Shown here: positions 35,058-43,590 of the stretch, piece after piece | Layout: each line of letters starts with the position of its first letter | Numbering within the stretch: the stretch's first letter is position 1 | NCBI GenBank assembly: GCA_958428235.1 | Contig: CAUAFG010000002.1 | Coordinates: 146,598 to 210,597, forward strand | DNA length: 64,000 nt | From: Faeciplasma sp900553675 | Lineage (GTDB): Bacteria; Bacillota; Clostridia; Oscillospirales; Ruminococcaceae | Reading direction: 5' to 3' | Position numbers and translations under genes: made by a program | The notes under the pieces: generated by a model | What the model saw: the letters and a program-made list of their open reading frames with translations, nothing else | The model's database searches: none | What the model was told of the DNA's origin: nothing

Positions 35058-35107
35058 TTGACAAAACAAAGATTTTTTGATATTATATTTTTAAGAATTA
35101 TTCTTAA
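35058..35107 (+). promoter_or_regulatory. perR promoter with PerR/Fur-type operator
   Basis: TTGACA (35058-35063), 17-base spacer, TATTAT (35081-35086). The perfect 8-1-8 inverted repeat TTAAGAATTATTCTTAA (35091-35107) covers the expected transcription start. Its shape and A/T-rich half-sites fit a PerR box, suggesting the regulator represses itself and the rubrerythrin gene behind it. Confidence 0.8.
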
Positions 35108-35117
35108 TGAGGTGTTT

Positions 35118-35483
35118 ATGACCAAGCAGAGAATACTTATCCTCAACATCATAAAAACAACTGACGGACATTTGACTGCGGAGGAAATTTTCAATATCGC
35201 AAAAGCCAGAATGCCTAATATCGCCTTGGGGACCGTATACCGAAATTTAGGCAAGCTGTGCGAGGATAACGAAATCAAGCTGATAACCAAAAAGGGCTTT
35301 CCGGATTGCTACGACAGATCAACCTATCCGCACGGTCATCTGATATGCGACTGCTGCGGAAAGGTCAGCGACTTCCCTATTGCCGATATCGGAGGAGAGC
35401 TTGAGGATAAGCTTGGTGAAAGGCTTACCGGGTACGACGTAAATGCTAATTATGTTTGTCCTGATTGCAGAGAAAAGCAATAA
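35118..35483 (+). CDS. perR: Fur-family peroxide regulator (PerR-like)
   Basis: Fur superfamily regulator, 121 residues from the ATG at 35118 (GAGGTG ahead of it); the open frame from 35037 overlaps the promoter and is rejected. Helix-turn-helix: HLTAEEIFNIAKARMPNIALGTVYRNLGKL. The regulatory metal site is in HGHLICDCCGK and the structural zinc pair in CDCC and CPDC. The rubrerythrin gene just downstream makes PerR the best reading. It lacks part of the usual N-terminal helix, as short clostridial PerR proteins do. Confidence 0.87.
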   Translation: MTKQRILILNIIKTTDGHLTAEEIFNIAKARMPNIALGTVYRNLGKLCEDNEIKLITKKGFPDCYDRSTYPHGHLICDCCGKVSDFPIADIGGELEDKLGERLTGYDVNANYVCPDCREKQ

Positions 35484-35553
35484 TTCAACGTTGATTTTCG
35501 GCGGCAGACAATCCGCCGTATCATAAAAATTCTATAAAAAGGAGATTATAATT

Positions 35554-36087
35554 ATGGAACTTAAAGGCAGCAGAACAGAACAGAATCTTGCAACCGCTTT
35601 TGCCGGTGAATCTCAGGCAAGAAACAAATACACATACTTTGCATCCGTTGCAAAGAAAGAGGGCTACGAGCAGATAGCTGAAATCTTTTTGAAGACTGCT
35701 GACAACGAAAAGGAGCACGCAAAGATGTGGCTTAAGCATCTTGGCGGCATCGGAACCACCGCAGAAAACCTTGCAGCAGCTGCTGCCGGCGAAAACTACG
35801 AGTGGACCGATATGTACGACGGCTTTGCAAAGGTTGCAGAGGAAGAGGGCTTTACTCAGATTGCTTATCAGTTCAGAGCCGTTGCAGCTATCGAAAAGGC
35901 TCATGAGGAAAGATACCGCGCACTTCTTAACAACGTTGAGATGCAGAAGGTATTTGAAAAGAGCGAAGAGACCATCTGGGAATGCCGCAACTGCGGACAC
36001 CTTGTAATCGGCAAGAAGGCTCCCGGCGTTTGCCCCGTATGCGCTCATCCCGGAAGCTTCTTTGAAGTAAGAAAAGAAAACTACTGA
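35554..36087 (+). CDS. rbr: Rubrerythrin
   Basis: Rubrerythrin, 177 residues, a peroxide-reducing protein of anaerobes. The N-terminal ferritin-like diiron domain (about 1-135) has the EAxxxExxH-type ligands in AGESQARNKYTYFA, ADNEKEHAKMW and IEKAHEERY; the C-terminal rubredoxin domain has CRNCGH and CPVCAHP for one Fe(SCys)4. AAAAGGAG precedes the ATG. It follows perR by 70 bases, which include a small GGCGG/CCGCC hairpin (about 35498-35518) without T-run, so both are likely read from the perR promoter. Confidence 0.96.
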   Translation: MELKGSRTEQNLATAFAGESQARNKYTYFASVAKKEGYEQIAEIFLKTADNEKEHAKMWLKHLGGIGTTAENLAAAAAGENYEWTDMYDGFAKVAEEEGFTQIAYQFRAVAAIEKAHEERYRALLNNVEMQKVFEKSEETIWECRNCGHLVIGKKAPGVCPVCAHPGSFFEVRKENY

Positions 36088-36106
36088 TTTTTGTGCATAA
36101 CCTTTT

Positions 36107-36143
36107 ATTATCCCGATTGCCAAGCGATCGGGATAATTTTTTT
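36107..36143 (+). terminator. Terminator after rubrerythrin
   Basis: Perfect 11-bp stem ATTATCCCGAT (36107-36117) with ATCGGGATAAT (36127-36137), followed by six T. Confidence 0.93.
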
Positions 36144-36154
36144 GCGCAATATCG

Positions 36155-36183
36155 TTGAAAACTGTTTGTTCGTGTGTTATAAT
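36155..36183 (+). promoter_or_regulatory. Sigma-A promoter for dnaD-dnaC
   Basis: TTGAAA (36155-36160), 17-base spacer, TATAAT (36178-36183), just beyond the rubrerythrin terminator. Confidence 0.8.
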
Positions 36184-36215
36184 AATTCCAATGACATTTT
36201 TAAGGATGATTATAA

Positions 36216-37157
36216 GTGCGATACAAGGTTAATGTTAACAATAAAAAAAGATTTTTCAGCTTTCCCTGCTACATTGCTGACGATTACATAAGGCTTGCGG
36301 ATTCTGCTGCGCTGAAGCTTATTATATATCTTTTGAGCAACGAATCGGACAGCTTTGATACGGAAGCCGTGTGCAAAAGGCTGGGCATATCCGGCGACAG
36401 TCTTTCGGACGCTATTATATTCTGGAAGGAACGTGGAGTTATCAGCGAGGATAGCGTCGAAGTGCAGGCAGTCAGCAGTGAAACTCCCCTGTCCGCTCCA
36501 GAAAAGCCGGTAAGACAGGTCTGGCACAGGGGCTATTCCGCAAAGGAAATCGCGGATATTCTTGATAACGACAGCGCGACTAAGGAGCTTTTCCACGAAG
36601 CAGAGCAGACTCTTGGCAGAACGCTTAAGCACGCCGACCATGAAATGCTTATAAGCCTTAAAGACTACTGCGGATTTTTACCTCCCGCGATAATTCTTAT
36701 ACTGGAATACTGCCGCGATAATGATAAGACCTCGGCAAGATACATAGAAACTGTCGCGCGTGATTTTGCCGACAAGGGTATTACTGATTTTCTCGATATA
36801 GACGCCGAAATCAAGCGAAGGTCTGAAATAAAAAGCTTTGAAGCCAAGGTGGCTGCGGATTTCGGAATCGATACCAAGCTTACTTCAAAGCAGTCGCAGT
36901 TTATATCTTCGTGGCAGGATATGGGCTTTGATTTAAGTATGATATCCTTAGCGCGCGAGAGGTGCGTTGACGCTACTAACAAGCTTTCCTTCCCATATAT
37001 CAACTCGGTTTTGAAATCGTGGGCGGATAAGAAGATATTCACCCCGGAGGCGGCTGAATCGGAGGTCAGACCTCAGAAGACAAGTGCCGTTGACGAGGAA
37101 CGCTCCTTCGATATCGATGAGTTTGATGCATTTACTCTTGGAATCAAAAACAATTAA
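36216..37157 (+). CDS. dnaD: DnaD-like replication initiation protein
   Basis: DnaD/DnaB2-type protein, 313 residues. An N-terminal winged-helix domain (LADSAALKLIIYLLSNESDSF ... LGISGDSLSDAI) is followed by two DnaD C-terminal domain repeats (about 105-180 and 195-270), the second containing the family's Y-I motif in SFPYINSVLKSWADK. Such proteins remodel DNA at oriC and during restart. The start is GTG with AAGGATGA ahead. The helicase loader follows in nine bases, a typical clostridial pair. Confidence 0.88.
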   Translation: MRYKVNVNNKKRFFSFPCYIADDYIRLADSAALKLIIYLLSNESDSFDTEAVCKRLGISGDSLSDAIIFWKERGVISEDSVEVQAVSSETPLSAPEKPVRQVWHRGYSAKEIADILDNDSATKELFHEAEQTLGRTLKHADHEMLISLKDYCGFLPPAIILILEYCRDNDKTSARYIETVARDFADKGITDFLDIDAEIKRRSEIKSFEAKVAADFGIDTKLTSKQSQFISSWQDMGFDLSMISLARERCVDATNKLSFPYINSVLKSWADKKIFTPEAAESEVRPQKTSAVDEERSFDIDEFDAFTLGIKNN

Positions 37158-37166
37158 TGAAAGGAT

Positions 37167-38174
37167 ATGAGTTTTAAAGTGAAATATACTCCGGAAGTTA
37201 TTCTGAAAGCGCGCATGGAGATTGACAGGCGCAGACAGTCCGCAATTGCCTTGCAGGAAGCTCATGCAAATGAGATATCTGCAAAATATCCTGAAATATA
37301 TTCGGTGTACCGTGATATCAGAAGCACCGCCTTAAAGCTTTCGGATGTTGTATTTTCTAAATTGCCGAACGCTCATGAGCGAATTGAACGTATAAAATTC
37401 GACAATATCTCAAATCAGGCAAAGCTTAAGCGTATGCTTGCTTCGTTTGGATATCCCGAGGATTATCTTTCGGTTAAATGCTACTGTTCTGAATGCCTTG
37501 ATACCGGAATCAGCATGGGCAACAGGTGCAAGTGCTTAGAGGAGCTTATGACAAAGTATATGATTGAGGAGCTTAACAAGCAGTGCGCTATAAAGCTTCA
37601 CAGCTTTGCGGAGTTCCGTTTGGATTACTACCCCGAAACCGTTCAGATAAAGGGCAGCACAGTCAGCTGCCGCGATAAGATGGCGGATATCGTTAAGACC
37701 TGCATGGAGTATTCAAAGAGCTTTTCTTCCGATTCGCCGGGACTGTTTATGATGGGTGCGACCGGTCTGGGCAAGACCTTTCTTTCCTGCTGTATCGCTC
37801 AGGAGCTGATAAGTAGGGGTTACAGCGTTGCCTTTGACTCTGTTCAGAATTATTTGAGGACGATAGAAAAAGAGCATTTCGGAAGAGCTGAGGGCGACAC
37901 ATTAGAGCTTATCTTAAAAGCCGACCTTTTGATTTTGGACGATTTGGGAAGCGAGTTTGAAACCGCCTTCAGCACGTCGGTTATATACAACATAATAAAC
38001 ACCCGCTGCAACGAGGGCAAGCCGACGATTATATCAACCAATCTATCCACTCAGAAGCTGCTTGAAAGGTACGACGACAGAATAGTATCTCGCCTGACAG
38101 GAAACTTTAAGCCTCTGCGTTTTTTGGGCGAGGATATACGCCAGATAAAGCGCAGGAATGAAGATTATTCGTGA
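37167..38174 (+). CDS. dnaC: DnaC/DnaI-type helicase loader ATPase
   Basis: AAA+ helicase loader, 335 residues. An N-terminal part with a zinc-binding cysteine group (CYCSECLDTG, then CKC, about residues 107-127) precedes the ATPase: Walker A GATGLGKTFLS (about 193), Walker B LLILDDLGSEF, sensor 1 PTIISTNLS and the arginine finger region DDRIVSRLTG. It loads the replicative helicase. Its pairing with the DnaD gene supports replication over an IstB-type transposition role. Confidence 0.92.
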   Translation: MSFKVKYTPEVILKARMEIDRRRQSAIALQEAHANEISAKYPEIYSVYRDIRSTALKLSDVVFSKLPNAHERIERIKFDNISNQAKLKRMLASFGYPEDYLSVKCYCSECLDTGISMGNRCKCLEELMTKYMIEELNKQCAIKLHSFAEFRLDYYPETVQIKGSTVSCRDKMADIVKTCMEYSKSFSSDSPGLFMMGATGLGKTFLSCCIAQELISRGYSVAFDSVQNYLRTIEKEHFGRAEGDTLELILKADLLILDDLGSEFETAFSTSVIYNIINTRCNEGKPTIISTNLSTQKLLERYDDRIVSRLTGNFKPLRFLGEDIRQIKRRNEDYS

Positions 38175-38240
38175 TATAATAAAGTCTTTGGGCAGCTTTT
38201 CGCTTGACTAATCAGTCCGGAATTGGAGAAACAAGTATCA

Positions 38241-38693
38241 ATGAAAGTCATTATAAAGAAAATTGATAAAACTGCTTTAAACGAAGCATTATCCTTAGTC
38301 TGGCGTGTGTTTCAGGAATATGAGGCTCCCGATTACACTCAGCAAGGTATAGACGAATTTTACAATAGCATTCACGACGAAAGCTTTTTGTCTAAGCTCT
38401 CCATGTTTGGAGCATTTGTAAACGAAGAATTAGTCGGAGTTATCGCGACAAGAAATAATGGCACACATATTGCACTGCTTTTCGTAGACGGAAATTATCA
38501 TAGACAAGGCATCGGCAGAAAGCTGTTTCAAAAGGTGTTAGAGCAAAGCACTGCTTCGAGAGTGACTGTAAATTCATCGCCTTTTGCCGTCCATGTTTAT
38601 AGAAAATTGGGATTTATTGATACAGACAAAGAGCAGACAGTGAACGGCTTGAGATTTACACCTATGGCTTATATAGGTTTGAATTTGATATGA
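38241..38693 (+). CDS. GNAT family N-acetyltransferase
   Basis: GNAT acetyltransferase, 150 residues from the ATG at 38241 with GGAGAA ahead; a TTG 18 bases earlier is less likely. The acetyl-CoA-binding motif A is IALLFVDGNYHRQGIGRKLF (R-x-x-G-I-G, about 84-100), followed by SPFAVHVYRKLGFI. Substrate unknown. It is a single gene between dnaC and the terminator at 38731. Confidence 0.88.
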   Translation: MKVIIKKIDKTALNEALSLVWRVFQEYEAPDYTQQGIDEFYNSIHDESFLSKLSMFGAFVNEELVGVIATRNNGTHIALLFVDGNYHRQGIGRKLFQKVLEQSTASRVTVNSSPFAVHVYRKLGFIDTDKEQTVNGLRFTPMAYIGLNLI

Positions 38694-38730
38694 GCAAAGC
38701 AGGAAAGCTGTATGGAAGTTTCCAAAGATA

Positions 38731-38768
38731 AAAAAGGTGTAGCACCATTTCGGTGTTACACCTTTTTT
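38731..38768. terminator. Terminator between GNAT gene and Bce-type operon
   Basis: Stem AAAAAGGTGTAGCACC (38731-38746) with GGTGTTACACCTTTTT (38752-38767), one G-U pair. The arm ends supply T-runs in both directions, so it can serve the GNAT gene and the minus-strand Bce operon. Confidence 0.88.
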
Positions 38769-38816
38769 GATGAAAGAACTCCTTATCATGCGTATCCGGT
38801 TATAGCTCTTCCCTAT

Positions 38817-38963
38817 TTATTTAAGCTTTCTTACAACAAAGTCTACAAAAGACCATATTAAAGATATCGTTCCAACAAGCAAGCCAGTGGGGATTGCCAG
38901 TATCCCTATTATTCCTAAACCGAAATACGTTACAAGCCTGCCTGCAATGCTTTTGCCGGTCAT
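38817..38963 (-). CDS. 48-residue membrane protein downstream of the BceB-like permease
   Basis: Small open frame of 48 codons that reads MTGKSIAGRLVTYF, one long hydrophobic stretch (GLGIIGILAIPTGLLVGTIS) and a basic end (VVRKLK). AAGGAG lies nine bases before the ATG, and the start is six bases after the permease stop, so it is well placed for coupled translation. One strong membrane helix is predicted. I do not recognise the family. It would be the last product of the ABC operon. Confidence 0.65.
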   Translation of the reverse strand: MTGKSIAGRLVTYFGLGIIGILAIPTGLLVGTISLIWSFVDFVVRKLK

Positions 38964-38969
38964 AAAGCA

Positions 38970-41009
38970 TCACTCCTTGATTCCGCTGACAATGCCATAG
39001 TAGGCGTTTGATGTGATTTTATAGACGATTGTATAGGCAACAGCGAAAACAGCGAAGCTGATTAAAGTTGTCATGGCGAAAAGCATTGGATTATTAAGGT
39101 TAAACACCATAAGTATACGCTTAATCATCGGGAAAGCAAAGGCTAAATCCAGTCCCGCGGCGGCGAGCGGCAGGAAGAATACCGTTAACAGCTGAGAGTT
39201 GATGCTCTTTTTGATTTCGCGCTTGGTCATGCCTACCTTTTGCATGATGTCAAAGCGCGCTCTGTCCTCGTAGCCCTCGGATATCTGCTTGTAGTAGATT
39301 ATAAGCACGGCTGCAATTATAAATACAATCGACAGGATTATAGCAATATAGAACAGTCCGCCGAACATAGAATAGTAATCGTCGCGGCTGGCTTCACGGC
39401 TTTCTGTTTTGATGCGAATTTTTTCATTGTCTGCAAACAAGCTTTCCTTAAGATTGCGAATCTCGCGGTTCAGCTCAGCCTGCTTGTCTTTATCTACAGT
39501 AGTATCAAAGTTATAGGTCCACTTCTTTGACATAAGCTGAGCACCTCTGAAGTCTGCGATGCTTTCAAGAGGACTAAGGCTTTCGCGCATATCCGAAACA
39601 ACCACAACTATAGTCGGCACAGCGTACATAGCGGCATCTGCGCCTAAAGCAAAATCATCAAGAACCTTTTTGATTTTAAACTGCACATAGTCGTTTACTT
39701 TCAGCTCGTCTTCGGAAAATTCTGTTCTGTAAGGAATTGCAAACGCTTCGCCCGGCTCGAGAGTCTCACGCGTGCCCATTATAGCGTTATAGTCATCAAG
39801 CGGAACAAATTGCAAAACCACCATGGCGGATATCTCTGATGGTGCAATACTGTTGAAATAGCGGCTTATGTCAAGGGTATCTCCCGAAATACTTCCCTCG
39901 AATGATACGTTGCGGTAATCATATACATCAGTTATCTCGCCGCCGTATTCGCTCACCTTTTGCAATATAGCCTCGCGCGCTTCGTCCGGCGCCTTACCGT
40001 AGAAGTCGTTTACATCTGCGCAGTATAGGTCAAAGTTGATGTCTTTGGGGTATCTTGCCGTAAGGGTGCTTTCTACTCCGAAATACAGGCAGGTGGTCGA
40101 GGATATCATGACTAAAACCATTGTTGCAAGAATGCAGATGGATGCAAGACCCGCGCCGTTCCGCTTCATTCTGTATGCCATCGAGGATACCGAAACAAAG
40201 TGGTTGGCTTTGTAATAATACCTCTTATTCTTTTGGAGAATGCGGCAGAACACCACCGATCCGGTCATCATAAGTATATATGTCGCAATAATAACCATAA
40301 TTACCGCCAAGAAGAAATAAAGCATTGCTGCAATAGGGTTTTCAACGGTTATCGCGATATAATAGGCAACCGCAAGAATTATCACGCCGGATACTCCCCA
40401 GAACCAGTTTGCTTTTGGCGGCTTTTCGCCTGTATTCTCCGATTTCAAAAGCGACATTGCCGTTGAAAACTTTATCTGCCTTATGGAGTTCAGAAGGAGT
40501 ATCAAAAAGATTACTCCGAATACCGCAAGAGTCATAAAAACTCCCTGCATAGATATTGATACGGTGTAGTTGATATCGGCATTTAATAGATTCAGAAGAC
40601 CAAGCTCGGCAAGCTTGGCAAGGGCTATTCCTATTGCAAGACCTGTTACTAAGGATATAACGGCGATGATAACAGTCTCCCAGAAGATTATTCTTGCAAG
40701 GTTGAATTTACCCATGCCCAAGATGTTATACAGTCCGAACTCCTTTTTTCTCCTTCGCATAAGGAAGGAGTTTGTGTAGAACAAAAACAGAAGCGAGAAG
40801 AACGCTACCACCCAGCCGCCTAATTCCAAAACCATCACAACCCCGCTTGCGCCTAAAGGCAGGTTTGCTATAGCTTTGTCGGTCTGAATGAAAATAATGA
40901 TGTAATACATTATTATCATTCCAACGCAGGTTAAAATATACGGGATATACAGCCTTTTGTTTTTCTTGATTCCTTCAAACGCCAATTTGGGATACAAACC
41001 GAATTTCAT
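38970..41009 (-). CDS. BceB-type ABC transporter permease
   Basis: FtsX-superfamily permease of the Bce type, 679 residues, about ten membrane helices: one, then three, then two near the middle, and the last group at the C-terminus. A large extracellular domain of about 200 residues (about 310-530) lies between helices 7 and 8, the hallmark of BceB/YtsD/VraG proteins that free lipid-II-cycle intermediates from peptide antibiotics and signal to a kinase. The start follows the ATPase gene by three bases. Confidence 0.92.
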   Translation of the reverse strand: MKFGLYPKLAFEGIKKNKRLYIPYILTCVGMIIMYYIIIFIQTDKAIANLPLGASGVVMVLELGGWVVAFFSLLFLFYTNSFLMRRRKKEFGLYNILGMGKFNLARIIFWETVIIAVISLVTGLAIGIALAKLAELGLLNLLNADINYTVSISMQGVFMTLAVFGVIFLILLLNSIRQIKFSTAMSLLKSENTGEKPPKANWFWGVSGVIILAVAYYIAITVENPIAAMLYFFLAVIMVIIATYILMMTGSVVFCRILQKNKRYYYKANHFVSVSSMAYRMKRNGAGLASICILATMVLVMISSTTCLYFGVESTLTARYPKDINFDLYCADVNDFYGKAPDEAREAILQKVSEYGGEITDVYDYRNVSFEGSISGDTLDISRYFNSIAPSEISAMVVLQFVPLDDYNAIMGTRETLEPGEAFAIPYRTEFSEDELKVNDYVQFKIKKVLDDFALGADAAMYAVPTIVVVVSDMRESLSPLESIADFRGAQLMSKKWTYNFDTTVDKDKQAELNREIRNLKESLFADNEKIRIKTESREASRDDYYSMFGGLFYIAIILSIVFIIAAVLIIYYKQISEGYEDRARFDIMQKVGMTKREIKKSINSQLLTVFFLPLAAAGLDLAFAFPMIKRILMVFNLNNPMLFAMTTLISFAVFAVAYTIVYKITSNAYYGIVSGIKE

Positions 41010-41012
41010 GGC

Positions 41013-41777
41013 TTAATCCCTCCCCGAACCGGTGGCAATCAGAGTCAGGGTGTCGGTTATTCTTTGATAGAACTGATCCTGAGTTTCTTCTCCCCTGTAC
41101 AGCTGATGGAAGACCTCGCCGTCCTTGATAAACAGAACCCTTTTAGCAACGCTTGCAGCTTTTACCGAATGTGTTACCATAAGAATCGTCTGCCCCATGG
41201 CGTTGATGCGTGTAAACATATTTAAAAGCTCGTCGGAGGATTTTGAATCAAGAGCTCCGGTCGGCTCGTCTGCCAGAATTATCTTTGGGTCGGTGATGAC
41301 AGCCCTTGCTACAGCCGCGCGCTGCTTCTGTCCGCCCGATACCTCGTATGGATACTTTTTCAGGAGGGTATCTATTCCCAACGCCTCAGCTATTGGCTTA
41401 AGCTTGTTGCTCATGTCCTTATAAGATTTACCCGCAAGCACCAGCGGCAGATAGATATTGTCCTCGATGGTGAAGGTGTCCAACAGATTGAAGTCCTGAA
41501 AAACAAAACCTAAATTGTCCCGCCGGAACGAAGCTATCTGAGACTCGCGGATGCGTGCAAGATTCATTCCGTCTAAAACCACGCTTCCGCTTGTGGGAGT
41601 GTCAAGCGCCGCAAGGATATTTAAAAGAGTTGTTTTGCCCGAGCCGGATTCGCCCATTATCGCAACAAATTCGCCCTTTTTCACGGCAAAGCTGACGCTT
41701 TTTAAGGCTTCGACCTTATTTCCCCCAAGCCTTTGGGAGTATACTTTTTTGAGTGCAGTTACTTCTAAAACTGACAT
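41013..41777 (-). CDS. BceA-type ABC transporter ATP-binding protein
   Basis: ABC ATPase of the MacB/BceA class, 254 residues. Walker A GESGSGKTTLL (about 40-50), Q-loop FVFQDFNLL, signature VSGGQKQRAAVARA (about 142) and Walker B IILADEPTGALD are all present. Drives the permease encoded just downstream. Preceded by a BceR-type operator and a weak promoter, so expression is expected to be induced by the adjacent two-component system. Confidence 0.95.
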   Translation of the reverse strand: MSVLEVTALKKVYSQRLGGNKVEALKSVSFAVKKGEFVAIMGESGSGKTTLLNILAALDTPTSGSVVLDGMNLARIRESQIASFRRDNLGFVFQDFNLLDTFTIEDNIYLPLVLAGKSYKDMSNKLKPIAEALGIDTLLKKYPYEVSGGQKQRAAVARAVITDPKIILADEPTGALDSKSSDELLNMFTRINAMGQTILMVTHSVKAASVAKRVLFIKDGEVFHQLYRGEETQDQFYQRITDTLTLIATGSGRD

Positions 41778-41829
41778 TTATATTTCCGCCTTTCCGAAAG
41801 AATTGTTTTAATTTCATCTTCCGGATGAT

Positions 41830-41904
41830 ATTATACCAAACGCGGGAAACTGATTGCCATAGCTTTGGCTTACATTTCCCGCGTCAAATCTTACATTTTT
41901 GTAA
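41830..41904 (-). promoter_or_regulatory. BceR-type operator and promoter ahead of bceA-like gene
   Basis: TTACATTTTTGTAA (41891-41904) matches exactly the TNACA-N4-TGTAA inverted repeat reported for BceR-type regulators. Downstream on the minus strand are a poor -35 (GGCAAT, 41853-41858), a 17-base spacer and a perfect TATAAT (41830-41835), as expected of an activator-dependent promoter. A perfect 10-bp inverted repeat (41840-41849 with 41875-41884) lies over the promoter; it may act as terminator of the kinase transcript, though it lacks a T-run. Confidence 0.8.
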
Positions 41905-41915
41905 GAAGTCATTTA

Positions 41916-42905
41916 CTATTCTGCGTTGAGCTTGTACTGCTCAAAATCAATCATGACACAAGTTCCCTCGCCCGGCTTGGATTCAATGTATATTTTATGC
42001 CCCAGCCGCGAGCATATCTTTTTGCACAGATACAGCCCAAGACCGCTTGCTTTCTTGTCCTTTCTGCCGTTATAGCCGGTGTAGCCCTTATCAAAAACTC
42101 TTGGCAGATCCTCCGGTGCTATGCCCATGCCGGTATCCTGTATGCAGAGTATGTCCGGAGCTTTGAGATATATGCTGACTGTACCGTCCTTGGTGTATTT
42201 CAATGAATTTGAAATCAGCTGATCGATAACAAAGCCCAGCCATTTTTCATCAGTGACAGCCTTAAGCCCCGTTTCCCTAAAGTCAAGGCTGATTTTTCTG
42301 TATATAAAATCATGTGCAAATTTCTTGACAGACTGTCTTATAACGCCGTCGATATTGCAGCTTTTGAACACATAATCGGTAGAATTGGAATCAAGCCGCA
42401 CAAATGCCAGAACCATCTCGACATACTGCTCGATTCTGAAAAGCTCACCCGAAAGCCTGCGCGACAGCTGACTGTCCACGCCTTGAAGCATTAGATTCAT
42501 CGAAGCTATCGGGGTCTTTATCTGGTGCGCCCAGATTGTATAATAGTCGCTCATTTCGGCGTATTTTTCGCTGGCGGTTGTTTCGAGCTTGTAAACCTCC
42601 GTTTTCAGCGCACCGATTATGGCTTGGTAATCATCTTCTGCGATGGTTTTAGCGTCGGGCAGAGAGTTTATCATTCCTGCGGTCAGCTTTGCTATATCCT
42701 GCAAGGACTTATGAAGCCGCTTTATCTTTGAAAAGTCGTAGAACATATATGAAAGACCAAAGATAAAGCAGAGTGCGGAGGGATAGAGCACAGCTTCAAT
42801 CGGGAGACGATATAGCAAAAACGACACCGAAAAAATCACGAAAAATATTAAAACAAGCAGAATTGTCGGCAGCTTTTGCCTAAGATATCTTATAAACAGC
42901 TTCAT
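41916..42905 (-). CDS. BceS-type intramembrane-sensing histidine kinase
   Basis: Histidine kinase, 329 residues. Two membrane helices (about 11-32 and 37-55) with almost no outside loop define the intramembrane-sensing class, which takes its signal from the BceAB transporter. The H-box is TIWAHQIKTPIASM (His about 127), the N-box region LISNSLKYT, and the ATP-binding G boxes DTGMGIAPEDLP and GLGLYLCKK. Ten bases after the response-regulator gene. Confidence 0.93.
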   Translation of the reverse strand: MKLFIRYLRQKLPTILLVLIFFVIFSVSFLLYRLPIEAVLYPSALCFIFGLSYMFYDFSKIKRLHKSLQDIAKLTAGMINSLPDAKTIAEDDYQAIIGALKTEVYKLETTASEKYAEMSDYYTIWAHQIKTPIASMNLMLQGVDSQLSRRLSGELFRIEQYVEMVLAFVRLDSNSTDYVFKSCNIDGVIRQSVKKFAHDFIYRKISLDFRETGLKAVTDEKWLGFVIDQLISNSLKYTKDGTVSIYLKAPDILCIQDTGMGIAPEDLPRVFDKGYTGYNGRKDKKASGLGLYLCKKICSRLGHKIYIESKPGEGTCVMIDFEQYKLNAE

Positions 42906-42914
42906 ATTCCGCTC

Positions 42915-43586
42915 CTAATTGATGATATATCCCAGCCCGAACTTTGTTGTTATAAAGTCGACAAGCCCATAGCTTTCAAGCTTTTTGCGAAGGCGGTTTA
43001 CATTTACCGAAAGAGTATTGTCGTCGATAAACTGGTCGGTCTCCCAAAGGCGCTCCATCAGCTTTTCGCGGCTGACTATCTTGTCCTTGGATTCCATCAG
43101 GCAAAGAAGGATTCTGTATTCATTCTTGCTCAGCTCGATTTTATTGCCGCCGTAGCTGAGTGTGCTGTCTTCGGTATTCAGAACCGCTCCCCTATGCTCA
43201 AAATTCTTTATTGCCGGAGCGAGATTATAAGCCCTGCGCATAAGTGCCTGTATTTTGGCGGTGAGTACACGCAAATCAAACGGCTTGGCGATAAAATCAT
43301 CTGCGCCCATGCTCATAGCCATAAGAATGTTCATGTTGTCCAAAGCGGAGGATATGAATATTATCGGAACCTCGGATACCCGCCTTATCTCCTGGCACCA
43401 ATAGTATCCGCTGTAAAACGGCAAGGATATATCCATTAAAACGATATGAGGCGAATACTGCTCAAATTCGGACAAAACGCTTCTGAAATCGCCCACTGTT
43501 CTTGCTTCATAGCCCCATCCCTCGGCGTATGCTTTTATCGAGGACGCAATGCCGTCGTCGTCTTCAACTATAAAAATTTTCTGCAT
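42915..43586 (-). CDS. BceR-type OmpR-family response regulator
   Basis: OmpR-family regulator, 223 residues. Receiver (1-115) with acidic pair EDDDG, phosphorylated Asp in IVLMDISLPF (about 53) and Lys in FIAKPFDL; C-terminal winged helix (about 125-223) with ELSKNEYRILLCLMES and DNTLSVNVNRLRKKL. Expected to activate the downstream ABC genes through the operator at 41891. It lies four bases after the SH3/serine-hydrolase gene, which suggests co-expression. Confidence 0.94.
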   Translation of the reverse strand: MQKIFIVEDDDGIASSIKAYAEGWGYEARTVGDFRSVLSEFEQYSPHIVLMDISLPFYSGYYWCQEIRRVSEVPIIFISSALDNMNILMAMSMGADDFIAKPFDLRVLTAKIQALMRRAYNLAPAIKNFEHRGAVLNTEDSTLSYGGNKIELSKNEYRILLCLMESKDKIVSREKLMERLWETDQFIDDNTLSVNVNRLRKKLESYGLVDFITTKFGLGYIIN

Positions 43587-43590
43587 GGTA

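Noticed and set aside
35037..35117. Upstream start of the Fur-family gene
   Set aside because: This stretch contains the -35, -10 and operator of the gene itself.
41840..41884. Strong intrinsic terminator after the histidine kinase
   Set aside because: The stem is perfect but no T-run follows and it overlaps the next promoter, so it was not listed as a terminator.
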